Source: Paenibacillus andongensis (GTDB lineage: Bacteria; Bacillota; Bacilli; Paenibacillales; NBRC-103111). From it: a stretch of 64,000 bases of DNA. Below, piece by piece: positions 16,123-25,366 of this stretch; within the stretch, counting starts at the first letter, position 1, and each line of letters opens with the position of its first letter. Under the pieces are notes generated by a model, which worked only from the letters and a program-made list of their open reading frames with translations, was not told where the DNA came from and searched no databases. The stretch spans positions 5,029,001-5,093,000 of the forward strand of contig NZ_CP104467.1 of the NCBI RefSeq assembly GCF_025369935.1. Direction: 5' to 3'. Both the position numbers and the translations under genes were made by a program.

Positions 16123-17700
16123 ATGTTAGATAGCAAATATTTGTTGACAGATGAGCAAATGATGCAATTTATTACCAAAGGATATCTGGTACTTCAGAAC
16201 GACATGCCTCATCAACTTCATGTGAGCATCATGAACCAGATCAATCACGTTATGCATAATGAAGGCAACCCTGGCAACAACATTTTGCCCCGTGTCCCTG
16301 ACATTCAGCAGTTGTTCGATACGCCGATCGTCAAGGGAGCCTTAAGCAGCGTACTTGGTTCAGACTATTACATGCACCCGCATCGCCACTGTCATTACAA
16401 CCAACCAGGAAATCAGACGCCGGGTGGCGGAAAATGGCACAAAGACGGCTATTGGTCTTCCATGCGCAGTCATCGACCGTGGTGGGCGATGATTTTCTAT
16501 TACACGCACGATATTACCGAAGATTTAGGGCCTACTGCGATCATGCCAGGCACTCAATACTACGAGAAATTTCTCGGCGACCAAGGTGAGACAATCCTGC
16601 CCACAGGCAAGGCAGGTACGATGGTACTTGTGCATTTTGACTTGTGGCATAAAGCTTCGCTTAATGTGTCAGAACTAGATCGTTATATGCTTAAGTTCCA
16701 ATTTCTTAGATTGAGCGCACCGGAGTTTCCGAGTTGGAATCATCAAAACAAAGAGATGATTGTGCCGGAAGGAACACCCGCCATCCATATGAATTTATGG
16801 CAAGACGTATGGGATTGGCTCCGCGGAGAATCTTCGGCTAAGCTGGTTGGCGCACCAAAGAACACGGAACGATTGTTGGCATTACGGCAAGAGCTTGAAT
16901 CCGAGCATGCAGCCCATCGCGGGCAGGCGGCAGATGAATTGGGATACATCGGAGCTGAAGCGGCTTCTTGCGCTCCCTCGCTAGCGCTTCTATTGAACGA
17001 TCCAGTGGAAGCGACTGCTTTGAATGCAGCCTATGCCCTTGGACACCTTGGAACTCAAGGGATCGAAATGCTGATCAAGCAAATAACGGAGGGGTCGAAC
17101 CTGACAGCGGAACGAGCCGCATACGGATTGCAAGGAGCTGGCATTGAGGCGATCCCCGAGCTCCTCGGTGTTTTGAAGCATGAGGATGAGAAGCGCAGGG
17201 CATTGGCGATTTTCGTACTCGGGATGATAGGATCCTCCGAAGGTGAAGTAGTGCCCTCACTGATCTCAAGCTTACAGGATCAGAGCGAATGGGTTCGCCG
17301 GAATGCGGTTGAATCATTAGGCATGCTCAAGAACGCTGGTGAAGAGGTTGTATCGGCATTAGCAAAAGTATTGAAGGATTCTGTACTTTGTGAAACTGAC
17401 GATGCTTCAGAATCGAATCATACGGATTCGAAAAAGTCGTATGTAGGTGATCAGCCGTACATTACCAATAAGGTTGCATATACGGCGGCACTTTCACTAC
17501 TGCGCACCGGCAATGTTGGTGATGTGAAAGAAGCTGTCCGCTCCTTGGAGCAAGCACTTTACAGCAAAGACCGCTACGTTAGAGCTTATGCGGCGGAAAC
17601 ACTCACCCATCTGCGAACGGACGAAGCCGTTGATATCTTGATTCGATATTACCGCACTTCCCGCTGGTGTCCGGATACAAGTAAAGTCAGTACCTTTTAG
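16123..17700 (+). CDS. PhyH-type dioxygenase fused to HEAT repeats
   Basis: A 525-residue two-part protein. Residues 1-240 are a phytanoyl-CoA dioxygenase-like Fe(II)/2-oxoglutarate domain: iron ligands His106 and Asp108 in WHKDGYW and His176 in DLWHKAS, with a downstream Arg for 2-oxoglutarate. From about 255 to 520 it has helical HEAT/PBS-lyase-like repeats (LGYIGAEAASCAPSLALLL and similar). A PhyH-HEAT fusion is uncommon. HEAT units might bind a protein or present a substrate; neither is shown here. It has a perfect AAGGAGGA ribosome site and is alone on its strand, with an AraC site upstream. The substrate is unknown. Confidence 0.85.
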   Translation: MLDSKYLLTDEQMMQFITKGYLVLQNDMPHQLHVSIMNQINHVMHNEGNPGNNILPRVPDIQQLFDTPIVKGALSSVLGSDYYMHPHRHCHYNQPGNQTPGGGKWHKDGYWSSMRSHRPWWAMIFYYTHDITEDLGPTAIMPGTQYYEKFLGDQGETILPTGKAGTMVLVHFDLWHKASLNVSELDRYMLKFQFLRLSAPEFPSWNHQNKEMIVPEGTPAIHMNLWQDVWDWLRGESSAKLVGAPKNTERLLALRQELESEHAAHRGQAADELGYIGAEAASCAPSLALLLNDPVEATALNAAYALGHLGTQGIEMLIKQITEGSNLTAERAAYGLQGAGIEAIPELLGVLKHEDEKRRALAIFVLGMIGSSEGEVVPSLISSLQDQSEWVRRNAVESLGMLKNAGEEVVSALAKVLKDSVLCETDDASESNHTDSKKSYVGDQPYITNKVAYTAALSLLRTGNVGDVKEAVRSLEQALYSKDRYVRAYAAETLTHLRTDEAVDILIRYYRTSRWCPDTSKVSTF

Positions 17701-17789
17701 GGTACTCCAAGAACCTACAAAATTGTGCACGAAATGTCGGATGGATACATTCAATTCCTGCTATTCTTTTGATAAAGGAGGTCAGATAA

Positions 17790-18662
17790 ATGGATTTGCT
17801 TAAAAACATGAATGGCGCTTTAACGTATATTGAAGAAAACCTTGCGAACGATATTGATTTGAAAGAAGTTGCAAGATGTGCTTTTTGCTCCGAATACCAT
17901 TTCAAAAGGATGTTTTCCTTCCTTGCCGGTATTTCGCTATCGGAATACATCCGCCGCAGACGCCTTACTCTTGCAGCATTTGAGCTTAAAGGCAGCAGCA
18001 CAAAAGTCATTGACATTGCAGTGAAATACGGGTATAACTCATCCGATTCTTTTGCAAGAGCTTTTCAAAGTTTGCATGGCCTAACACCGTCAGAAGCCAG
18101 AAGTAATGGCCATTCACTTAAAGCCTACCCACCAATGACCTTTCAGTTAACCATCAAAGGAGGAAATGAAATGATCTATCGAATTGAGGAAAAAGAGGCA
18201 TTTCGCATTGTTGGTATTAAGAAAAGGGTTCCCATCCAATTCAATGGGGTAAATCCGGAGATTGCGTCTATGTGGCAAAGTTTGGATGGAGAAACGATCG
18301 CTAACCTTAAAAACCTTTCTAATGTCGAGCCTTTAGGACTGCTTAGTGCATCTACAAACTTTTCTGAGGGCAGGATGGAGGAAAAAGGGGATTTTGATCA
18401 CTTTATTGGTGTAGCAACAACGAAGAAGTGTCCAGATCACCTAACGCACCTTGATGTTTCTGCCTCAACATGGGCTGTATTCGAAGCAATCGGACCCTTT
18501 CCCGATACACTGCAAAATGTATGGGGACGCATTTATTCTGAATGGTTTCCATCCTCCAACTATGAAGCAATAGAAGGTCCAGAAATCCTTTGGAATGAGC
18601 ATAAAGATGTAACTTCACCAACTTTTAAAAGTGAAATATGGATACCGATTTCGAAAAAGTAA
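17790..18662 (+). CDS. AraC-family regulator with GyrI-like effector domain
   Basis: A 290-residue protein. The first 110 residues are an AraC DNA-binding domain ([22 protein letters not shown] and [22 protein letters not shown]). Residues 125-290 are a GyrI/SbmC-like small-molecule-binding domain ([18 protein letters not shown] at its start and a closing IWIPISKK). Rob and the BltR/YtdP-like regulators have related layouts. The ATG follows AAAGGAGGT. No obvious partner gene is next to it, and it may act on genes elsewhere. Confidence 0.88.
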   Translation: MDLLKNMNGALTYIEENLANDIDLKEVARCAFCSEYHFKRMFSFLAGISLSEYIRRRRLTLAAFELKGSSTKVIDIAVKYGYNSSDSFARAFQSLHGLTPSEARSNGHSLKAYPPMTFQLTIKGGNEMIYRIEEKEAFRIVGIKKRVPIQFNGVNPEIASMWQSLDGETIANLKNLSNVEPLGLLSASTNFSEGRMEEKGDFDHFIGVATTKKCPDHLTHLDVSASTWAVFEAIGPFPDTLQNVWGRIYSEWFPSSNYEAIEGPEILWNEHKDVTSPTFKSEIWIPISKK

Positions 18663-18684
18663 TTATGGATTGAAGCAATGAAGG

Positions 18685-18724
18685 ACTGTTCAGTGAAAAT
18701 AAAGTATTAGACTGACAGATCAGT
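18685..18724 (+). repeat. Hairpin, first of two related copies
   Basis: ACTGTTCAGT pairs imperfectly with ACTGACAGATCAGT around a loop with GAAAATAAAG. The loop and the following TAGACTG recur in the hairpin at 18803-18842. It lies just after the AraC-GyrI gene. Confidence 0.4.
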
Positions 18725-18802
18725 AGTTATGCGCACTTTTACTTTTAAAATCTCTCAACTTCCAAATAATAAGTTTTTGACTAAGTCTCATAGAATATAA
18801 AT

Positions 18803-18842
18803 GTGGCGGTCAAGAACAGAAAATAAAGTTCTAGACTGCCAC
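18803..18842 (+). terminator. Hairpin, second copy; likely terminator
   Basis: GTGGCGGTC pairs with GACTGCCAC, extended by AGAAC/GTTCT, around a loop with GAAAATAAAG; GTTTTAT follows. The loop matches the upstream hairpin at 18685. It probably ends the AraC-GyrI transcript. Confidence 0.55.
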
Positions 18843-18922
18843 GTTTTATCGATCCCTGATTGTTTGAAAATAAAAATAAACTGATTTAACTGTTTGGTAT
18901 AGTCACCCCGACAACTTTAAAA

Positions 18923-20209
18923 CTAAAACAAAAGAATCGGGGTAATCGCAGATACTAAGGGGCTGTTCCCTGTTGGCAAGAATCCAATTACGGTATTGCT
19001 AAAAGTATCGATAACAGAAATCGTATTGCTATTCATATTTGTAATAAATGCACGTGAACCGTCGGGCGCAATGGCAGCAATGATCGGGAAATTCCCTACA
19101 GGGATCGGAGTTCCCATAACCGCATTTGTCATCAAATTTAAGACAGAGACAGTCCCGTCTCCCTGGTTGGCGACATACGCGCGGGTACCGTCAGGTGTAA
19201 TGGTAATACCGCCAGGATTAATCCCGACAGCGATCGGGGCTCCGATTACAGTATCTGTAATCAAACTGATGACGGAGACGGTATTATCATCCCGATTCGA
19301 AACGTAGGCGCGGGTATTGTCAGGGGTAATCGCAATTCCTGTAGGTTGAACTCCGACAGGAATCGGGGCTCCCACAACCATATTCGTTGATGTGTCAATG
19401 ACGGAAATGGTGTTACCACCCTGATTTGTAACATAGGCTCTAGTCCCATCCGGCGTGATAGCAATGAAAAGAGGTGCGGTCCCTACAGGGATCGGGGCAC
19501 CAATTATGGTATTTGTGATCAAACTGATGACGGAGACGGAATTATCCCCCTGATTCGCAACGTAGGCGCGGGTACTGTCAGGGGTAATTGCAATGACTAT
19601 GGGGCCAACCCCCACAGGAATCGGGGCTCCCACAATCGTATTCGTTGATGTGTTAATGACGGATACCGTATTGTCTGCATTATTCGAAACATAGGCTCTT
19701 GTCCCGTCCGGTGTGAAAGCAATGAAAATAGGAAAGTTGCCGACAGGGATTGGCTCTCCAATGAACGTATTTGTGAATGTGTCGAATACGGAGACGGTGC
19801 CATCCCCTGAGTTTGTAAAATAGGTAAACAGCAGCTCCCCGATTTGAGCCATATCGCCTTTTAACACATGTTGATCGATAACTTGCCCTGTCTCTCCTAT
19901 TTCCAGGACAGTAACTGCAATATCGTTGGCACCAAGCCCGCTTGTAATCACGCGAACGCCGAACACATCAAATTTCGCGTAGACATTTTCTATAGTAAAA
20001 GTAGCGCCAAGTTGATTTATCGGGTTCAAGGAGACGAGATTAACAGCATAGAAAGTCAAGTTCCCGAAGCCATTCCCGGTTGGACTTATATAGTACGCCT
20101 CAATACCGGCAATCGCGTTTTTCCGTCCTGTATTTAATAGTCGAATCGTAAGCTGGGTTGTTCGCGGATTGTTCTGGTTATCAATTGGACCAGTATCTAA
20201 AATCGCCAT
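18923..20209 (-). CDS. Seven-blade YVTN beta-propeller protein
   Basis: A 428-residue protein. Residues 1-125 form a beta-rich head (starting MAILDTGPIDNQNNPRTTQL) of the sort seen on spore-surface proteins of Bacillus relatives. Residues 128-428 are seven tandem units of about 43 residues, each like RAYVxNxxDNTVSVIxxxTNTIxGxPIPVG, enough for one complete propeller. DNA repeats of about 129 bases show recent internal duplication. No signal peptide or membrane segment is seen, so secretion by a spore-coat or exosporium route is possible but unproven. The function is unknown. Confidence 0.82.
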   Translation of the reverse strand: MAILDTGPIDNQNNPRTTQLTIRLLNTGRKNAIAGIEAYYISPTGNGFGNLTFYAVNLVSLNPINQLGATFTIENVYAKFDVFGVRVITSGLGANDIAVTVLEIGETGQVIDQHVLKGDMAQIGELLFTYFTNSGDGTVSVFDTFTNTFIGEPIPVGNFPIFIAFTPDGTRAYVSNNADNTVSVINTSTNTIVGAPIPVGVGPIVIAITPDSTRAYVANQGDNSVSVISLITNTIIGAPIPVGTAPLFIAITPDGTRAYVTNQGGNTISVIDTSTNMVVGAPIPVGVQPTGIAITPDNTRAYVSNRDDNTVSVISLITDTVIGAPIAVGINPGGITITPDGTRAYVANQGDGTVSVLNLMTNAVMGTPIPVGNFPIIAAIAPDGSRAFITNMNSNTISVIDTFSNTVIGFLPTGNSPLVSAITPILLF

Positions 20210-20546
20210 CTATTATCCTCCTAACATTAATATTAATAATGCTAGTTTATGGCAAAAAGCAGGTTTATGCTTGTACATATGCCGTGGTTGAAACATCTTA
20301 CTACATCCTTTATTCCTATATGATACTGAATTTTTATGCTAAAATAACTTGGCCAGTCTAATACCATAAATAAATGTAAAACAGAGCTCGCAAACCCGCG
20401 TGGCTCCGTTAAAAATAATCTTCATAATAGCAGGATTACATGATAAAAAAGCATGATTATTACTTCCCCCTCATTAATATTCAACTTACACTATAGAATG
20501 TGTGATGGATTACCATCCTATAACTTCGAGATAAGGTGTGAGAAGC
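20210..20546. other. Divergent intergenic region with hairpin module
   Basis: This 337-base stretch separates the propeller gene and the isomerase-like gene. It holds an AT-rich part (20220-20370), the hairpin module at 20377-20409 and a presumed promoter for the plus-strand gene. No gene is seen. Confidence 0.5.
20377..20409 (+). repeat. Hairpin module, copy 1
   Basis: Residues GAGCTCGCAAACCCGCG followed by TGGCTCCGT form a stem-loop nearly identical to the one at 57085-57116, where it serves as a terminator. Here it lies between divergent genes with no obvious plus-strand gene to end. Confidence 0.55.
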
Positions 20547-21398
20547 ATGAACAATCAATTAGAAGTTCAAATGTCGTGGTGGGCGATGGATAATCTGGAT
20601 ATTTTTGAAGGAAACGTACTGTCCGACGAAGAGAAAATAGCCTTAATCGCTAGCAGTGGTTATGACGGCATTAATGGATTCCTTCCTTCACCCGAGAAAG
20701 CTGATTATTGGAAGCATCTATTAGACAAGTATCACCTTTCGTTCAGTGTAAACGCTTACCCAAAATCGCATGAGGATATGGCTGATTTCCTAGAAAGAGC
20801 AAAAGTCTTTGGTGGTATTGGATTTATTAATGCACAAGTCATCCAGCCTTTCATGACAGGTCAATCTGCCATTCAGCTCTTGAAGGGGATTGAGCAACTA
20901 TCTAAGGATGCGGGAATTCCTGTTTTCATTGAAACACATAGGGGGACTATTACCCAAGATTTAATACGTACCGTTGAATACGTTAGGGAACTACAGTCTC
21001 TACCTTTAACAATCGACTTTTCCCATTACATCGTCGCTGGGGAACTGCACACTGTTTCTCAAGAAGCGGACGAGTTACTTATTGCATTACTTTCGAACAC
21101 TTCTAGCATACATACACGAATATCGAACGGAGAGCAGATACAGATTGACCCAGGCGAGGAACAAAATCATCCTATGTTCTCCCATTTTAAGAAATGGTGG
21201 CAATTGGGAATGAAGAATTGGCTGCTTCAAGCTAATACAAATGATGTATTCCCGGTCGTAATTGAACTAGGTCCTCCCCCTTATGCAATAACAACGAATG
21301 AAGCAAGCGGGAGGAACAAAGAGATTAGTGACCGATGGCAGCAGTCTCTGTACTTGCAGCGGGTAGTAAGAGATTTATGGAGCACGATCACACCTTAA
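20547..21398 (+). CDS. Sugar phosphate isomerase/epimerase-like TIM-barrel protein
   Basis: A 283-residue protein of the xylose isomerase-like AP-endonuclease-2 fold. The barrel signature is visible: GYDGINGF near residue 33, PVFIETHRGTITQ (metal-ligand Glu) near 130 and LTIDFSHYIVAGE near 155. The best start is the ATG at 20547, eight bases after AAGGTG. Proteins of this type isomerise or epimerise small sugars or inositols; the substrate is unknown. It is convergent with the GH36-like gene and is separated from it by a terminator. Confidence 0.8.
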   Translation: MNNQLEVQMSWWAMDNLDIFEGNVLSDEEKIALIASSGYDGINGFLPSPEKADYWKHLLDKYHLSFSVNAYPKSHEDMADFLERAKVFGGIGFINAQVIQPFMTGQSAIQLLKGIEQLSKDAGIPVFIETHRGTITQDLIRTVEYVRELQSLPLTIDFSHYIVAGELHTVSQEADELLIALLSNTSSIHTRISNGEQIQIDPGEEQNHPMFSHFKKWWQLGMKNWLLQANTNDVFPVVIELGPPPYAITTNEASGRNKEISDRWQQSLYLQRVVRDLWSTITP

Positions 21399-21467
21399 TG
21401 TTGAAGAAAAAATCGAATGCGAGGGCAGGTAGAATATTAAAACTTATACTTTCTATGTGGGTTAAAA

Positions 21468-21489
21468 AAGAGCTGCCTAAGCAGCTCTT
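21468..21489. terminator. Bidirectional terminator
   Basis: AAGAGCTGC and GCAGCTCTT flank a CTAA loop. It lies between the convergent isomerase-like gene and the GH36-like gene, with A-rich sequence on one side for the minus-strand transcript. Confidence 0.8.
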
Positions 21490-21493
21490 CCCC

Positions 21494-23539
21494 CTAAAAT
21501 ATCAGCTTAAAAATCTTCGACTCTGCCGGCTCCAAGCGAACACTTATGTCTCCTGACGACTTATGGGCGGTTTCCTCCCATAGATCATGCAGCTCATACG
21601 TCGCATTTTGGGGCAGACCCAAACGTACAAGGGATACACGTTTCTCAACGGTTTCATCTTGGTTATAGTTAAACACGGCTATGAAGCAGCTGTCATCAGC
21701 CATTTGGAAAAAAACATCATCAGAAGCAGCATCGGTATTTCCCTCAAGCGGAATAAAACTTTTTCCCGTCTTTGCAATTTTTAGCAGCTCCGGCCGGGTC
21801 AACCAATTCTCTGCCCTTGTTCTTGCTTCCTTTTTGCGGAAATCGTCCCCCATGAGGAGAACCGTTCCGGCAATAAGGGAAGCGTTTAGACGACTCCTAC
21901 CTTCCTGTACCGTCGTAGGTTTTTGGTTAAAGCTCTTATAAAGAACGGTATGGTCAGGATCATTGAAAGGATAAATGGTGCCATTCATCCACCAACCGTA
22001 TGTGAGTGAATTCAACATGTACTCCGTATCTTTCAGTGTACCGAAAGCATCACATGAAATGCGCCTGCTATGGGCGTATTGATGCGGAAACATTGGCGCA
22101 ATGGACAAGTTGATAAAGAATGGACGTCCGATGACCTTGGGATCCAGCCTATTCTTGATCAACGCCATGCCGAGGTTATAAGCTTGAAGCCCTGTTCGCA
22201 CTCCCTTTTCGAAGTGCACGCCTTCCAAAGCACCGTGTCCAAGAAAGTCGAGTTTAATGTACTCGAAGCCCCACCTGACAAAACGTTCAAGATGCCACTC
22301 CGTCCGCATCAGATTGCCCGGATGCGTAGGATCTATCGCAAGTCCGCCGTCCAAATCGGGTAATATCTCCCCCTGCTCATCACGCAGCAGTAGATCTCTG
22401 TATATATACTTGCCGTCCGTTCCCTCCACTACCCGGTCGAAATCGTTCCCCCAGAAGGCAAAAGGTGTCCAATAAATACCGGGCTTTTGGCCATTGTCAC
22501 GAACGTGACGTACGGCGTCCTCGAGCTGCTCCTGTGTTAAGTTCGACCAGAAGGAATCAAAATTTATGTAGACCGTCCCCTGATGATGAAACCCGCCATC
22601 GTACAAGCTCTTTAAGAAGTCTGACGTATGGGTGTAAAGCTCGTAGTCGAGCTCTCCCCCTGCCGCCGACCAGCTATTCCATCCGAAGGGAACGCCGTGT
22701 TCCCATTGAAGTGGCGGAGCTATCACAGCATTGGCCTTTCCGTATTCCTCCAGTCCAGTTCTGTAATCCGCATACATGCCCACAAAGATACGCGGTGAAG
22801 CAATCGTTGTGCCGATCAGCGTACCGTGAGGAATGGTATCGCGCGTATACTCGCTTGCTGCACCACCGTATACCTCCAGATGGTGAATAGCCGCACCTTC
22901 GTTTCCGATAACTTTCAGACCTGTTTTCCAAGTATCATGTGTAACCGAACCAACAACTAGCGCCTTTCTCGATGCAGGTTCGAAAATAGCTGTTACCTCA
23001 TAGCTTTCCAGCTGATTCGGCATGGCGGTTGATTCGTAACGCACCCACTTGTCGTTATCGAAAGGCACCAACAGCGCGCGCAGCTCCTCTGCCGCCATTT
23101 CCAAAGCTGATGATCCCTTAGCTGCATTCACCGTCAATGGCGAAATATAGTTGGTCTCCAATGTTTCCGTTTCGCCTTCCAACTCGACCTGAACGAAAAA
23201 GTAGGGCACTTTTTCATAAAGCCAAAACGTCTGCGTCATAACCGGAAGCGACTCAGCTGAATGAATTACTGAGAATCGGCAACCCGTGCCGAAATCATCA
23301 TGGATCATTTGAGCGCCGCCAGCGGCCAGTTTGTGCTCCGAGTATTCGGTCGAAGCAACATATTTGCCTCCACCGACTCCTCCGATCCGCGCTGCGCTGT
23401 AAGCTCCGCTCAAGCGGCTTCCCGAAACCCATTCATATTCCGTTAATCCGCTTCCCAGATCGACGATAATTCGGTATAACCCATTCTCTCCAACCACTTG
23501 CCCGCTCAACTCTTGAAAAATCACTGTACGGGATATCAT
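21494..23539 (-). CDS. Cytoplasmic GH36-like alpha-galactosidase family enzyme
   Basis: A 681-residue glycoside hydrolase of clan GH-D without signal peptide. The N-terminal beta-sandwich runs to about residue 270, followed by the barrel (GWNSWSAAGGELDYE, VYINFDSFW) and the nucleophile motif YIKLDFLGHG (Asp near 428). The segment RRISCDAFG near 490 carries the likely acid/base. It is closely related to the catalytic part of the 1373-residue secreted protein at 30802. It is the last gene of the permease-permease-lipoprotein operon, so it probably cleaves an imported oligosaccharide with alpha-galactosyl or similar ends. The ATG follows AAGGAG. Confidence 0.85.
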   Translation of the reverse strand: MISRTVIFQELSGQVVGENGLYRIIVDLGSGLTEYEWVSGSRLSGAYSAARIGGVGGGKYVASTEYSEHKLAAGGAQMIHDDFGTGCRFSVIHSAESLPVMTQTFWLYEKVPYFFVQVELEGETETLETNYISPLTVNAAKGSSALEMAAEELRALLVPFDNDKWVRYESTAMPNQLESYEVTAIFEPASRKALVVGSVTHDTWKTGLKVIGNEGAAIHHLEVYGGAASEYTRDTIPHGTLIGTTIASPRIFVGMYADYRTGLEEYGKANAVIAPPLQWEHGVPFGWNSWSAAGGELDYELYTHTSDFLKSLYDGGFHHQGTVYINFDSFWSNLTQEQLEDAVRHVRDNGQKPGIYWTPFAFWGNDFDRVVEGTDGKYIYRDLLLRDEQGEILPDLDGGLAIDPTHPGNLMRTEWHLERFVRWGFEYIKLDFLGHGALEGVHFEKGVRTGLQAYNLGMALIKNRLDPKVIGRPFFINLSIAPMFPHQYAHSRRISCDAFGTLKDTEYMLNSLTYGWWMNGTIYPFNDPDHTVLYKSFNQKPTTVQEGRSRLNASLIAGTVLLMGDDFRKKEARTRAENWLTRPELLKIAKTGKSFIPLEGNTDAASDDVFFQMADDSCFIAVFNYNQDETVEKRVSLVRLGLPQNATYELHDLWEETAHKSSGDISVRLEPAESKIFKLIF

Positions 23540-23623
23540 CTTATCCGCTCCTTCATGCCTTTAGACATTTAAATGAAGAAGGAAGCCGGAACAGTGCCTC
23601 GGCTTCCTGATCTGAATCCACTC

Positions 23624-25243
23624 TTATTTCCAAAGATCCAAGCGTTTCTTGTAGGTGTCGTTGATGATTTTCTCCACTTTCTCATCACCTGCTGCCTTCA
23701 TATCGGCAAGCATTTTATCGAACAGAGCGGCTGCATCCGTCTCGCTCTTGGAGATGATGACTTTCGTAATCGTTTGGCTCATAATATCTGAAATTTTCTG
23801 GCTGACGAGCGCATCCGGGGTGCCGCCGGCAGGGCCGAGATTATCATAAGCCGACGTTTCCCACACCGTATCGGACAAGTTCTTCAGCGCCATCTGGTCG
23901 ATCTCGCCACGCTGGTAACGGCCCGGCAAATCATACGGCGTACCGTCGGAGCCTTTACCGTTCTTCACGAACCAAGTCCATTTGCGAATACCTGTTTTCT
24001 TTGCGAAGTTATCCCAATCGTCTTTAAAGCCTTGAAGAACTTCCGGACGCGGCGTATGCTTGCCGTCTTTCATATCCCAGTGAACGCCCTCAATCCCCCA
24101 CATGAGAAGGTATTGGCCCTCTTCGCTAGCTAGGAAGTCAATGAGTTTCATCGTTTTTTCTGGATTTTTATTCGTCTTAGTGATCGCAATCGCATCCCAA
24201 CCGAGCGAGCTTTTTGGCCCTAAGGTCGTTTTTGCAGGGTCAACGCCAGGTCCCACAAGCTTATACGGATAAAGCTGCTTCTCAGGTCCGCCTGCTTTCT
24301 TAAGCACACCGTTAGGCGTACCGAAATCCCAATAAGCGCCTGGTGATGCAAATACGAGTCCGTTAGAAATCTTTTGCTCCCACGTTTGCTTCTTATTGAC
24401 TGGCCATTCCGGATCAATCAAGCCCTCTCGGTACAGCTTGTTCAAGTACATCAGCATGTCCTTATATTTCGGGTCCTTCACATCGTACTTCAGTGTTCCA
24501 TTATCTTCGTAGTATGTCTTCATTCCCCACATGCCTTTAAACGTTCCGAGCACAGCGCCCATATTTTCACCGTTGAAGCTCATCGGGAATACGTCTTTGC
24601 CGTCCGCTTTGCCAAGCTTTGTTTTGAAATCCTTCAGCAGCGCCTCGAATTCATCTGCCGTGAACGGCTTTCCGCCTTCAGCTTTGTCCGGAGCAATCTC
24701 TTTAAGCCAATCCTTGCGCATATTTATGCCAAATACAGGCTCATTCTCTGGGCCGTACCAGTTAGAAAGATAGTAGTTTTTCCCGTCGGTAAACCGCGTC
24801 TTTTTCAAAGTATCCCCGTACATTTTCTTCACATTGGGACCGTATTTAGCGATCAGATCATCCAGTGGAATAATCGCCCCTGCAGCAATGTACTTACTAA
24901 CGATATCTCCACCGCGGTCCATTAGCACAAGATCCGGCAGATCGCTGCTAGCGAGCATCAGATTCAGCTTTTCGGAAGGATTGCCCGTTGGCTGCTGTAT
25001 TTCGATCGTCACGCCCGTCCGTTTCGTAATTTCCTTGGCAACCTCGTTCGTGAAGGCATCGCCTGTATTTTTATCAAAGAAAGTCATTTTAATCGGTGTC
25101 AGATCGTTTGCTTTGTTATCGGTAGTGGCTGCTGGCTTATCGCTTGGCGTAGCCGTATTTTCTTTTGTAGAGCAACCGGCGATGACGGAACCCATAAGAA
25201 CCGTTGAAAGCAGCACGTTAAACGTTTTCCTGGTCTTGAACAT
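23624..25243 (-). CDS. ABC sugar-binding lipoprotein
   Basis: A 539-residue extracellular solute-binding protein of the family-1/LplA type. It starts with a lipoprotein signal (MFKTRKTFNVLLSTVLMGSV, then IAGC, Cys about 24) and a Ser/Thr/Ala-rich linker. The mature part is typical of oligosaccharide-binding proteins linked to LplB/LplC permeases. It lies between the LplC-type permease and the GH36-like gene. The start follows AAGGGGGA. No ATPase gene is nearby; a shared MsmX-type ATPase coded elsewhere is usual for this class. Confidence 0.92.
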   Translation of the reverse strand: MFKTRKTFNVLLSTVLMGSVIAGCSTKENTATPSDKPAATTDNKANDLTPIKMTFFDKNTGDAFTNEVAKEITKRTGVTIEIQQPTGNPSEKLNLMLASSDLPDLVLMDRGGDIVSKYIAAGAIIPLDDLIAKYGPNVKKMYGDTLKKTRFTDGKNYYLSNWYGPENEPVFGINMRKDWLKEIAPDKAEGGKPFTADEFEALLKDFKTKLGKADGKDVFPMSFNGENMGAVLGTFKGMWGMKTYYEDNGTLKYDVKDPKYKDMLMYLNKLYREGLIDPEWPVNKKQTWEQKISNGLVFASPGAYWDFGTPNGVLKKAGGPEKQLYPYKLVGPGVDPAKTTLGPKSSLGWDAIAITKTNKNPEKTMKLIDFLASEEGQYLLMWGIEGVHWDMKDGKHTPRPEVLQGFKDDWDNFAKKTGIRKWTWFVKNGKGSDGTPYDLPGRYQRGEIDQMALKNLSDTVWETSAYDNLGPAGGTPDALVSQKISDIMSQTITKVIISKSETDAAALFDKMLADMKAAGDEKVEKIINDTYKKRLDLWK

Positions 25244-25366
25244 GGAATAAAATCCCCCTTGACTAAATGGATTAGAAACAATTGATTACATTACTTACTA
25301 GGATATCACCCTATCCTCTACGGACTGCGCTCCCAACCACCGCCTTTCATGAATGAGAAAGCTGAT

